Part shown: positions 1-5,820 of the stretch, one piece after another | How the letters are laid out: every line of letters starts with the position of its first letter | How positions within the stretch are numbered: position 1 is the stretch's first letter | NCBI GenBank assembly: GCA_025355835.1 | Contig: JANXYW010000368.1 | Span: 1-6,344, forward strand | DNA from: Chloroflexota bacterium | Lineage (GTDB): Bacteria; Chloroflexota; Dehalococcoidia; DSTF01; JACRBR01 | Reading direction: 5' to 3' | Length of the DNA stretch: 6,344 bases | Notes under the pieces: generated by a model | Database searches by the model: none | Told to the model about the DNA's origin: nothing | Seen by the model: only the letters and a program-made list of their open reading frames with translations | Program-made: the position numbers and the translations under genes

Positions 1-821
1 TCGACGGCGCCGCGCGTTTTCGACATGCGCTTCTCAACGATGTACGCCGCCCACGAGTCGTAGCCGAGCAGCGTCGCGACTTCAGCGCGCACCTTGATCG
101 CCTCTTCGAGCACGGCAACGTTGGGCTTGCCGCCCTTGCACTGATTCTTCATGAACAGCTCGCGCCGCCAGTACTCCGATTCGGCGTTGTCCATGAACGG
201 CATGATCTCCGGGTAGTCCAGCGACACGCGATACTTCGTAACGCCGTCTTCCTCGACCGCCTTCAGTCCGTCGATCCAGCGATCTGGCATCCCCGCGAGA
301 TCGTGCCGCTCGACGACGATCGCGTCGTCCCAGGTGTCGATCGCCTTGCGGAACTCCGTCCCCAACTCGACCAGGCGGTTCATCAGCGCCTGCACGCGAT
401 CGCGCTGCTCCTTCGGCAGATCGAAGCCGTTGCGGCGATAGTCGCGCAGCGTTCGCTCGAGCAGGCGCTCCTCCTCGCCACCAAGCGCCGCGGCTTCCGC
501 CGTCGCGGCATACTCCTTTACGGCCGCATAGAGGTTTTCGCGAAACCCCAACTCGACGGCGTACTTGCTCAGCGTCTCGTCCCACTCCCGCGCCGTTTCG
601 CGTAGCGCATCGTCGGGCGCGACATACGCCATGAACGCGTAAGAACCCGATGCCTGCCCGATATGGTCGGCAGCGGACTCGAGCGCCACGAATGTATTGG
701 CGAATGTGCGCCCGCCAGCCGGAGTCGCGACGATTGCAGCGATGACACCGTCGCACGCCTTCATCGCCGTTTCGCACTCACGCGCGATGATTTCGGGCGT
801 CAGTTTGTCAAAGTCGATCAT
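1..821 (-). CDS. M3 family metallopeptidase (thimet oligopeptidase-like), N-terminal part
   Basis: The reverse strand reads from an ATG at 821 through 273 codons without a stop to the window edge, so the C-terminal part is missing. The protein begins MIDFDKLTPEI and is largely alpha-helical and charged. Signatures of the M3A N-terminal helical region are visible: the stretch around residues 126-140 (RDYRRNGFDLPKEQR), the ELGTEFRKAID segment at about 152-162, YPEIMPFM at 203-210 and LLGYDSWAAYIVEKRMSKT at 251-269, the usual 'LLGy..yA.y....RM.kt' element. Family members are zinc endopeptidases of roughly 600-700 residues that cleave short peptides, usually in the cytoplasm. The HExxH zinc motif lies in the missing half, so activity cannot be judged. 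No signal peptide is seen. The start is supported by AAGGAG seven bases upstream. It is transcribed divergently from the tandem nitrilase gene. Assignment to M3 is firm; the exact subfamily and substrate are not. Confidence 0.9.
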   Translation of the reverse strand, partial: MIDFDKLTPEIIARECETAMKACDGVIAAIVATPAGGRTFANTFVALESAADHIGQASGSYAFMAYVAPDDALRETAREWDETLSKYAVELGFRENLYAAVKEYAATAEAAALGGEEERLLERTLRDYRRNGFDLPKEQRDRVQALMNRLVELGTEFRKAIDTWDDAIVVERHDLAGMPDRWIDGLKAVEEDGVTKYRVSLDYPEIMPFMDNAESEYWRRELFMKNQCKGGKPNVAVLEEAIKVRAEVATLLGYDSWAAYIVEKRMSKTRGAV

Positions 822-828
822 GCAATTG

Positions 829-834
829 CTCCTT
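829..834 (-). promoter_or_regulatory. Ribosome binding site of the M3 peptidase gene
   Basis: On the minus strand AAGGAG lies 7 bases before the ATG at 821. It is a near-perfect Shine-Dalgarno sequence and fixes the start. No convincing -10/-35 pair for this gene is visible in the roughly 100-bp divergent spacer. Confidence 0.8.
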
Positions 835-910
835 CATTTAGCTCTCGCCGCAGCCTAGCGACCCGCGCCGCGCCGCGCTACCGCCGGATGTCCATGCGGT
901 CTCGCGGCGG

Positions 911-916
911 TACAGT
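911..916 (+). promoter_or_regulatory. Probable -10 element of a leaderless promoter for the tandem nitrilase gene
   Basis: TACAGT matches the TAnnnT core of a sigma70-type -10 box and ends 6 bases before the GTG at 923. Transcription would therefore begin at or beside the first base of the start codon. No Shine-Dalgarno sequence precedes the GTG, which agrees with a leaderless message. The -35 region about 17 bp upstream (888-893, ATGTCC) is only a weak match. This is inference from spacing. Confidence 0.45.
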
Positions 917-922
917 TCCGTC

Positions 923-2566
923 GTGAGTTCGACGCGCACCGCCCGCATATCCCTGCTCCAGCTTCCGGCCTTCGCCCTCGAAGATGCCGAAGCGTCGCTG
1001 GCGCACACGCTGCGCCGTATCGATGAGACGGTCGCGACCGAACGACCGGACTTGATCGCGCTGCCAGAAGTGACGTACCCGGCGTACCTGCTCGGCACCC
1101 GCGATCTCTCGAACTGTAACGTGCTTTCGCCTGCCGACGCCGCAACACGATTCGCTGACAAGGCGCGCCAGCACGGCGTATACATCGCCGTCGGACTGGC
1201 GCTCGATGTGCCCGGCGGTGGCTACGCGAACGGCGCGCTCCTCTTCGGCCGTGACGGCGCGATCGTCGGTCGCTACGATAAGTCGTTCCTGTTCCACTTC
1301 GACACGCGTTGGTTCACTGCCGGCGACGCCTACCCGGTGTTCGAGACGGACTTCGGCCGCATCGGCATGCTGATCTGCGCCGACGGCCGACTGCCGGAGA
1401 TCGCGCGATCGCTCGCGCTGAACGGCGCGCAATTGATCCTCGACCTCACAGCCTGGGTAAGCGGGGCGCGGCGGCCTGAAGATCTCAGCACGTCGCAGGT
1501 CGAATTCCTCATGCCGACGCGCGCGGCCGAGAACGGCGTCTGGGTCGCCTGCTGCGATAAATTCGGGGTCGAAGCCGACAGCATCGTCTACGCCGGACGC
1601 TCGCGCTTCATCAACCCCGCCGGCGAAACCGTTGCAGCGCTCGGGCCGAACGAGGACGCCGTACTCACGTACGACGTGCCGCTCGCCGATGCAACGCCGC
1701 GCGTAACGCGCCGTCCCGAACTGTACGACGTGCTGTCGCACCCGACCGAAAGCCTTGCCGTCACGCGGCAGATGGACGAACCGTTCGTGATGTCGCAGAA
1801 CGAACACCGCATCGCCGTCGCGCAGATCACGATGCCCGCAACGGGCGCGGAGTTCCTCGTCGCCGCACGGCGCCACGTCGAACGGCAGGCTCTCATGGAT
1901 GCCGATATCGTCGTCTTCCCTGCGACGCCATCGCGCCTGCGCGGCGCGTACGAACGTGACGTTGTGCTCGCAGGCGTCGAGGCCATCGCGCGCGCGACCG
2001 GCGTCTGCGTCGCGTTCACCGTATCGGAGCCGGACGCGGACGGCTGGCGCGCGATGTACCTCGTCGGACCGCGCGGCGTCATCGCAAAGCATCGCCAAAC
2101 GCACAAGCCGCCCGGGCCGCGATTCGAAACGATGCCGATGGGTGACGATGTCTCGCCAGTGGTGGACACGCCCGTCGGCCGCGTCGGACTGATGGTGGCC
2201 GCCGAAGGCTTCGTGCCCGAAGTTCCGCGTTCGCTCATGCTGCGCGGCGCGGAGTTCATCCTCTGGTGCGGCGACGATCCCGGCACGCCGATGATGCAGA
2301 CGGTCGCCCGCTGCCGTGCCGAGGAGAACCGCGTCTTCGTCGCCTGCGCGTCGGCCCCAACGCCGCACGGTGCGACAATGGTCGTCGATCCGAATGGTCG
2401 CGTGCTTGCTCAAGCGCTAGAGGGTCGCGAGCTGTGCGTCGCGGCCGACGTGAACCGCGCACTGTCGCACATCAAGCAGCGCGCTCCCGGTACAGACATC
2501 GTGCGCGACCGGCAGCCCGCGACGTATGGCGCCATCACGCGAACGCTTACTGTAGCGCCGGCATAG
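923..2566 (+). CDS. Tandem nitrilase-superfamily protein: active N-terminal domain, degenerate C-terminal domain
   Basis: A 547-residue protein made of two consecutive carbon-nitrogen hydrolase (nitrilase-fold) domains, roughly residues 7-255 and 295-545. Domain 1 has the family triad: Glu49 in LPEV, Lys120 in RYDKS and Cys152 in LICADGRLPE. It should hydrolyse a C-N bond of an amide, nitrile or carbamoyl compound; the substrate is unknown. Domain 2 keeps the fold signatures (ADIVVFPA at 327-334, GPRGVIAKHR at 382-391, GRVGLMVAAEGFVPEVPR at 419-436, RAEENRVFVAC at 465-475). At the triad positions it has Ala334, Gln392 and Ala426, so it looks catalytically dead. Typical single-domain members are about 260-320 residues, so this is a duplication. 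The GTG at 923 is the first in-frame start after the stop at 839; no Shine-Dalgarno sequence is present and a -10 box sits 6 bases upstream. It lacks a signal peptide and is probably cytoplasmic. It stands alone, with 112 bp before the next gene. Confidence 0.9.
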   Translation: MSSTRTARISLLQLPAFALEDAEASLAHTLRRIDETVATERPDLIALPEVTYPAYLLGTRDLSNCNVLSPADAATRFADKARQHGVYIAVGLALDVPGGGYANGALLFGRDGAIVGRYDKSFLFHFDTRWFTAGDAYPVFETDFGRIGMLICADGRLPEIARSLALNGAQLILDLTAWVSGARRPEDLSTSQVEFLMPTRAAENGVWVACCDKFGVEADSIVYAGRSRFINPAGETVAALGPNEDAVLTYDVPLADATPRVTRRPELYDVLSHPTESLAVTRQMDEPFVMSQNEHRIAVAQITMPATGAEFLVAARRHVERQALMDADIVVFPATPSRLRGAYERDVVLAGVEAIARATGVCVAFTVSEPDADGWRAMYLVGPRGVIAKHRQTHKPPGPRFETMPMGDDVSPVVDTPVGRVGLMVAAEGFVPEVPRSLMLRGAEFILWCGDDPGTPMMQTVARCRAEENRVFVACASAPTPHGATMVVDPNGRVLAQALEGRELCVAADVNRALSHIKQRAPGTDIVRDRQPATYGAITRTLTVAPA

Positions 2567-2600
2567 CGCGCGCCCTCCCACGCAGGCGTTACGCAACGAG

Positions 2601-2610
2601 TCGTCGACGA
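2601..2610. repeat. 10-bp perfect palindrome upstream of the RDD promoter
   Basis: TCGTCGACGA reads the same on both strands and ends 6 bases before the extended -10 motif, about 22-32 bp upstream of the predicted transcription start. A dimeric regulator could bind here. A palindrome of this length is expected several times by chance in a window of this size and base composition, so only its position is suggestive. Confidence 0.2.
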
Positions 2611-2616
2611 AACCCA

Positions 2617-2625
2617 TGCTATAAT
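2617..2625 (+). promoter_or_regulatory. Extended -10 promoter for the RDD/membrane-protein gene pair
   Basis: TGCTATAAT is a perfect extended -10 element: TG, one base, then consensus TATAAT at 2620-2625. It lies in the gene-free spacer and stands out in otherwise GC-rich DNA. Transcription would start near 2632-2634, giving a leader of about 45 bases before the TTG at 2679. No good -35 hexamer lies 16-18 bp upstream, which extended -10 promoters can do without. It probably drives 2679-4122 and perhaps genes further downstream. Confidence 0.65.
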
Positions 2626-2678
2626 CGGCGGTCACGAACCGACTGCCGAGGCACGCTATCGCTACCAACGAGCTTACG

Positions 2679-3254
2679 TTGTCCCGCACCACCGAAGCCA
2701 CGCACGCCGCCGTGAGCATGCGCGCCCGCATCGGCGGCTACGCGGTCGATATGGTGATCTTCGCCGCCGTCGCGATGATCGTCGTGGTGTTCGCCGGCTT
2801 CCTCTTACTGGCGACGACGGACTGGGCGAAGAAAGATCCGTCTGACCCGCAGTTCTACCTGTTTCTCGGCATGATCGGCGTCGGCGCGCCCCTGGCGTGG
2901 ACCGTGTTAAACCTCGGGCTGCTCGCGACGCGCGGACAGACCGGCGGCCAATACGTCGCAGGCATCCGCCTCATCGGCGAAGACGGTGGCCGCATGTCGC
3001 GCCGCGCCGCAGCCGTATGGTGGTTCTGCTTCAATCCTTTGCTCTTCAGTTGGCCGATGGCCTGTGTCGCGGGTCTCCCGCTCGCCGCGATACTCGCCGC
3101 GGTTCCGAAGGTCTCGACGCTGGCATTCCTGCTCGCCCTCCTCACGATCTGTCTGGTGTCGCCGCTGATCGCGCTCGTCTCGGCACTGGTCGACGGGCAG
3201 CACCGCGCGCTCCACGACCGCATGGCTGGCGTCGCTGCAGTGCCCGCCGCCTGA
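2679..3254 (+). CDS. RDD family integral membrane protein
   Basis: A 191-residue hydrophobic protein with the layout of the RDD family, named for conserved Arg and Asp residues. Near the start, MRARIGGYAVDMVIF (residues 14-28) has Arg15/Arg17 before and Asp24 inside the first helix. TRGQTGGQYVAGIRLIGEDGGRMSRRAA (about 84-110) is the family's 't.Gq...giri....G......R' loop. The C-terminal VDGQHRALHDRMAGVAAV (171-188) matches the closing 'D..hR.lHDrlagT.vv' motif. Hydrophobic segments lie at about 25-46, 61-84, 111-143 and 147-171. RDD proteins sit in the cytoplasmic membrane; some have been linked to ion or proton transport, but most have no known role. The TTG at 2679 gives the longest form and has only a weak ACGAG upstream; GTG 2712 or ATG 2718 are plausible shorter starts that keep all family motifs. 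The next gene starts one base after its stop, so the two are probably translationally coupled. Confidence 0.85.
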   Translation: MSRTTEATHAAVSMRARIGGYAVDMVIFAAVAMIVVVFAGFLLLATTDWAKKDPSDPQFYLFLGMIGVGAPLAWTVLNLGLLATRGQTGGQYVAGIRLIGEDGGRMSRRAAAVWWFCFNPLLFSWPMACVAGLPLAAILAAVPKVSTLAFLLALLTICLVSPLIALVSALVDGQHRALHDRMAGVAAVPAA

Positions 3255-3255
3255 T

Positions 3256-4122
3256 ATGGCCTACAACCAATCTCCTTACCGCTCGCGCGCGTCTGCGGCC
3301 GATGCCAGCGGCCTCTGGCGCAACTTCGGCAAGTGGTCTGTGGCATTGGCGCTGTTCGCAGCGCTGCTCGCGCTCTTCACGTCGCTGCAGCTCTTTCAGG
3401 TGACCGCGGAGGGTGCCGCGAAACGCACACTACGCCGATCCGTCGCCGCCCTCACCGAAATCGACCCGCTGCTCGATCGCAACTACGACGATCTCCAGCG
3501 CAGCGCGGACAACGCCGGCACAGGCGAGACCGTCGAACTGCGCGATTTCCCGATCGCGATCGCCCTGCAACCAAACGAGGTGCTCGGCAAGTCGAAGGAG
3601 CTGGTCCGCGGCACGCTCCTCGATCGATCCGCTGACGTTATGTACGCACACGGCTCTGCGTCGCTGCGCGCGCAGGCGGCCAAGGACGGCAGCGTCGGTC
3701 GCTTCTCGATGGCGGGCGTCACGCAACACGGGCTCGGCTTCCTTCGCGGTCGCAACCACGATATTCTGGCCGTGACCACCTTCGTTCTGGCCGCCGTTTG
3801 CGCCGCCCTCGCCATCACGCTTGCGTCGATGTGCCGCGGGTTCGGGCGTCTTACGGGCATCGGCTCGGTGATCGTGGCTGCGTCGATCCCGGTCGTCCTT
3901 GGCGGCATCGGCGCTCGATTTTACCTGCGGATCGCTACGGACGGCGATACCGAATTCATACAACGCGAGTTCCTGGCAATCGGCCAGGCGCTCGCATGGA
4001 TACCAATACGCGACGGCGCGGCGTTCACGATCCTCGGGCTGCTATTCCTGACGATCGGTGGCGTATGCGCCGTCTGGGCCGACCGGCGCGAAGCACCCCG
4101 CACTTCCGTCTCCCGGCTCTAG
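3256..4122 (+). CDS. Unrecognised four-helix membrane protein with an extracytoplasmic domain
   Basis: A 288-residue protein that I cannot assign to a named family. A short polar N-terminus (1-27) is followed by a hydrophobic helix at about 28-48, a soluble region of about 120 residues (49-168) and three more helices at about 169-191, 200-222 and 254-275, ending in a basic tail. The positive residues at 22-26 and 276-288 suggest both ends are cytoplasmic, which puts the 49-168 region and the 223-253 loop outside. The soluble region holds the distinctive run LQPNEVLGKSKELVRGTLLDRSADVMYAHGSASL (104-137), which looks like a folded domain rather than a linker. No catalytic motif is obvious. The ATG lies one base after the RDD gene's TGA and has no Shine-Dalgarno sequence of its own, which points to translational coupling and a shared membrane role. 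It could be a complex subunit or a sensor; this is inference only. Confidence 0.8.
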   Translation: MAYNQSPYRSRASAADASGLWRNFGKWSVALALFAALLALFTSLQLFQVTAEGAAKRTLRRSVAALTEIDPLLDRNYDDLQRSADNAGTGETVELRDFPIAIALQPNEVLGKSKELVRGTLLDRSADVMYAHGSASLRAQAAKDGSVGRFSMAGVTQHGLGFLRGRNHDILAVTTFVLAAVCAALAITLASMCRGFGRLTGIGSVIVAASIPVVLGGIGARFYLRIATDGDTEFIQREFLAIGQALAWIPIRDGAAFTILGLLFLTIGGVCAVWADRREAPRTSVSRL

Positions 4123-4196
4123 GACGCGCCTGCTGCTCGACGTTCGACGGCGGCACGCGCTTCCACTCGGTCGTCGCCACTGCATCGAACTTCGCT

Positions 4197-4204
4197 GGAA
4201 GGAT
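4197..4204 (+). promoter_or_regulatory. Ribosome binding site that fixes a TTG start
   Basis: GGAAGGAT lies 8 bases before the TTG at 4213. It is the strongest plus-strand Shine-Dalgarno match in this stretch, and it selects TTG 4213 over the next in-frame alternatives, which would cut into or lose the membrane anchor. Confidence 0.7.
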
Positions 4205-4212
4205 CCACGCGT

Positions 4213-5208
4213 TTGCGCATCGCTACCCGACGCCCATTTGTGGCGTCCCCACCCTTCGGCGCGTTGCTGATCTGCGCGATCGTCGCGGCGGCGTGCCTCG
4301 CAATCGTCGCAGCTGCCGCACTTGCGACGGGCGGCAGTAGCGGAACGTCAACGCGCGATCGCTCATCGCTAACGATGGCCGATGCGTTTGGTCTCGGCGG
4401 ATTCTCGACGCTCGCAGCGACCGATATGCACGACGCGCCGTCGCCCGCGCGCGCCGACGCGATCGTCACCTACTACGGCAGTCCACGCACGCCTTCGATG
4501 GGCATCCTTGGCCAGCACGCGCCCGACGACGCCGCCGACCTGCTCGCCGCGCGCGCGTTGCGATTCGAAGCAGCCAGCGGCGGCGAGCCCGTGCTGCCGG
4601 CGATTCACCTTGTCTACGCAGTTGCGCAGCCGCAGGCCAAGAGTGACGGGCTGTACTTGCAGTACGTGGATGACCGCACCGTGCGTCAGTACATCGAACT
4701 CGCCCGACGTCGCGGCTTCGTGCTCATCCTCGATCTACAGATCGGACACAGTAACGCACTCGCAGAGGTCCAAAAGGTTGCGAAGTACCTGGCCGAGCCC
4801 GACGTATTCGTCGCGCTCGATCCGGAGTTCGCGCTCGGCGGCAGCCTGAAGCCGGGCGACGTGATCGGCAGCATCGACGCCAGCGACATCAACGCCGTGC
4901 AGTGGTATCTCGCGGCATTGTCGCGGCGCTTCGACGTGCCGAAGAAGATGCTGATCGTCCACCAGTTCCAGGCGGAGATGATCACGAACACGGCCGCCAT
5001 CGAACGCCACGACGACGTCGACCTCGTCGTCGACATGGACGGCTACGGTCCTGCCGATATCAAAGAGGCGAAGTACGCGCGTTACGGCGCCGCGGCCTAC
5101 GCGGCGTTCGGCGGCATCAAGGTGTTCCTCCAGCACGATCCCGACCCACTCTCCGAGGCGGCACTGCTGCGGATCACGCCACGCCCGGCGCTCTTCGTCT
5201 ATCAGTAG
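4213..5208 (+). CDS. Membrane-anchored extracytoplasmic protein with a probable TIM-barrel fold
   Basis: A 331-residue protein with a basic N-terminus, a hydrophobic segment at about 16-39 that acts as a signal anchor or signal peptide, a low-complexity Ser/Thr/Gly linker (40-80) and a globular domain from about 81 to the end. Cys28 lies inside the hydrophobic run in a poor lipobox (AAAC), so lipidation is unlikely. The globular part shows a regular order of predicted strands: IVTYYGSP (84-91), AIHLVYAV (130-137), FVLILDLQ (169-176), VFVALDPEF (198-206), KMLIVHQF (245-252), VDLVVDMDGYG (269-279), GGIKVFLQHDP (300-310) and PALFVYQ (325-331). Eight strands alternating with helices suggest a TIM barrel like those of glycoside hydrolases or deacetylase-like enzymes. 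Asp174, Asp203, Glu205, Asp274 and Asp276 sit at strand ends where catalytic acids usually lie. I recognise it as a 'YYG.P...MGILG' type conserved hypothetical, with no proven function. It follows the membrane gene pair by 90 bp. Confidence 0.8.
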   Translation: MRIATRRPFVASPPFGALLICAIVAAACLAIVAAAALATGGSSGTSTRDRSSLTMADAFGLGGFSTLAATDMHDAPSPARADAIVTYYGSPRTPSMGILGQHAPDDAADLLAARALRFEAASGGEPVLPAIHLVYAVAQPQAKSDGLYLQYVDDRTVRQYIELARRRGFVLILDLQIGHSNALAEVQKVAKYLAEPDVFVALDPEFALGGSLKPGDVIGSIDASDINAVQWYLAALSRRFDVPKKMLIVHQFQAEMITNTAAIERHDDVDLVVDMDGYGPADIKEAKYARYGAAAYAAFGGIKVFLQHDPDPLSEAALLRITPRPALFVYQ

Positions 5209-5255
5209 CAGTCATGCCCGACCGGACGCCGTGCGATACCCTTCGACTGAACATC

Positions 5256-5262
5256 GAAAGGA
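5256..5262 (+). promoter_or_regulatory. Ribosome binding site of the DinB-like gene
   Basis: GAAAGGA lies 9 bases before the ATG at 5272 and supports that start. The 63-bp spacer between 5208 and 5272 shows no convincing promoter or terminator. Confidence 0.6.
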
Positions 5263-5271
5263 CGGTTCTGC

Positions 5272-5820
5272 ATGGCGACGAACACGGCGCTCACCAAGAA
5301 TCTCGAGTTCTGGCATTGGTATCCCGAACTGCTCGTCGAGGGACTGACGGCCGAGCAGCTCGTGTGGCAGCCCGAAGGCCACGACACATCGATCCTGTTT
5401 GCCATCTGGCACGCGTACCGTGCGGAGGACGACCTCCTTCACGGCTTCGTGATGCAACAGCCCAGCGTCTTCGCATCGCAGGGCTGGGCCGATCGGCTGC
5501 CCGTGGCGCAAACCGGCGCCACACCGTTTGGCAACGGCCTCTCGCGCGAGCAGATCGGCGCCCTTCGCCTCGACATCGACGCGCTGCTCGCTTACGCGAA
5601 AGCGGTCGGCGTCAGCGAGATCGCCTACTTGGAATCGATCGCCGACGGCGAGGCGAGCGTCGAAGTGAAGCTGCCGTTTTTCACCGGAGTCTATCCCAAG
5701 GTCGATGTGATGTCGAAGGCCGAGACCATCGCCTTCTTCGCGATCGGCCACACATCCGAGCACCTCGGCGAGGTGCAATTCGTGAAGGGAATGATGGGCA
5801 TGAAGGGCGCGCCGCTGTAG
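5272..5820 (+). CDS. DinB-like four-helix metal-binding protein
   Basis: A 182-residue protein with the layout of the DinB/YfiT-like superfamily: a four-helix bundle that binds a divalent metal through three histidines. His47 in IWHAYRAEDDLLHGF lies in the second helix region. His160 and His164 form the HxxxH pair in FFAIGHTSEHLGEVQFVKGMMGMKG near the C-terminus, the most recognisable feature of the family. The N-terminal segment KNLEFWHWYPELLVEGLTAEQLVWQPEGHDTSI (9-41) matches the usual first helix and 'L..e.l.w.p..g..si' turn. The length is normal. Members range from DNA-damage-induced proteins of unknown action to mycothiol- or bacillithiol-dependent transferases and hydrolases; nothing here picks one. 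It is cytoplasmic, with no signal peptide. Its TAG is followed directly by the ATG of the phosphodiesterase gene, so the two are probably co-expressed. Confidence 0.85.
   Translation: MATNTALTKNLEFWHWYPELLVEGLTAEQLVWQPEGHDTSILFAIWHAYRAEDDLLHGFVMQQPSVFASQGWADRLPVAQTGATPFGNGLSREQIGALRLDIDALLAYAKAVGVSEIAYLESIADGEASVEVKLPFFTGVYPKVDVMSKAETIAFFAIGHTSEHLGEVQFVKGMMGMKGAPL

Noticed and set aside
82..777. A 231-codon Arg-rich minus-strand frame within the M3 peptidase gene
   Set aside because: It is the same strand in another frame; the M3 frame starting at 821 has the ribosome binding site and clear family motifs.
878..2413. A 511-codon open frame on the minus strand opposite the tandem nitrilase gene
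   Set aside because: Its translation is rich in Arg, His, Asp and Val with no recognisable domain. It mirrors the codon pattern of the real gene and is a typical antisense shadow in GC-rich DNA.
2567..2600. Possible terminator after the nitrilase gene
   Set aside because: The spacer has GC-rich sequence but no stable stem followed by a run of T residues.
3551..3562. 12-bp perfect palindrome CGATCGCGATCG
   Set aside because: It lies inside the four-helix membrane protein gene and follows from common GAT/CGC/ATC codon combinations; there is no promoter or repeat context.
5010..5032. Hairpin with 8-bp arms CGACGACG/CGTCGTCG and a 7-base loop
   Set aside because: It lies inside a gene where Asp and Val codons (GAC, GTC) encode a DDVDLVVD run, so the complementarity is a codon effect. 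No T-tract follows.
5209..5271. Possible promoter before the DinB-like gene
   Set aside because: The best -10-like hexamer (GATACC near 5235) matches consensus at only three positions and has no -35 partner.
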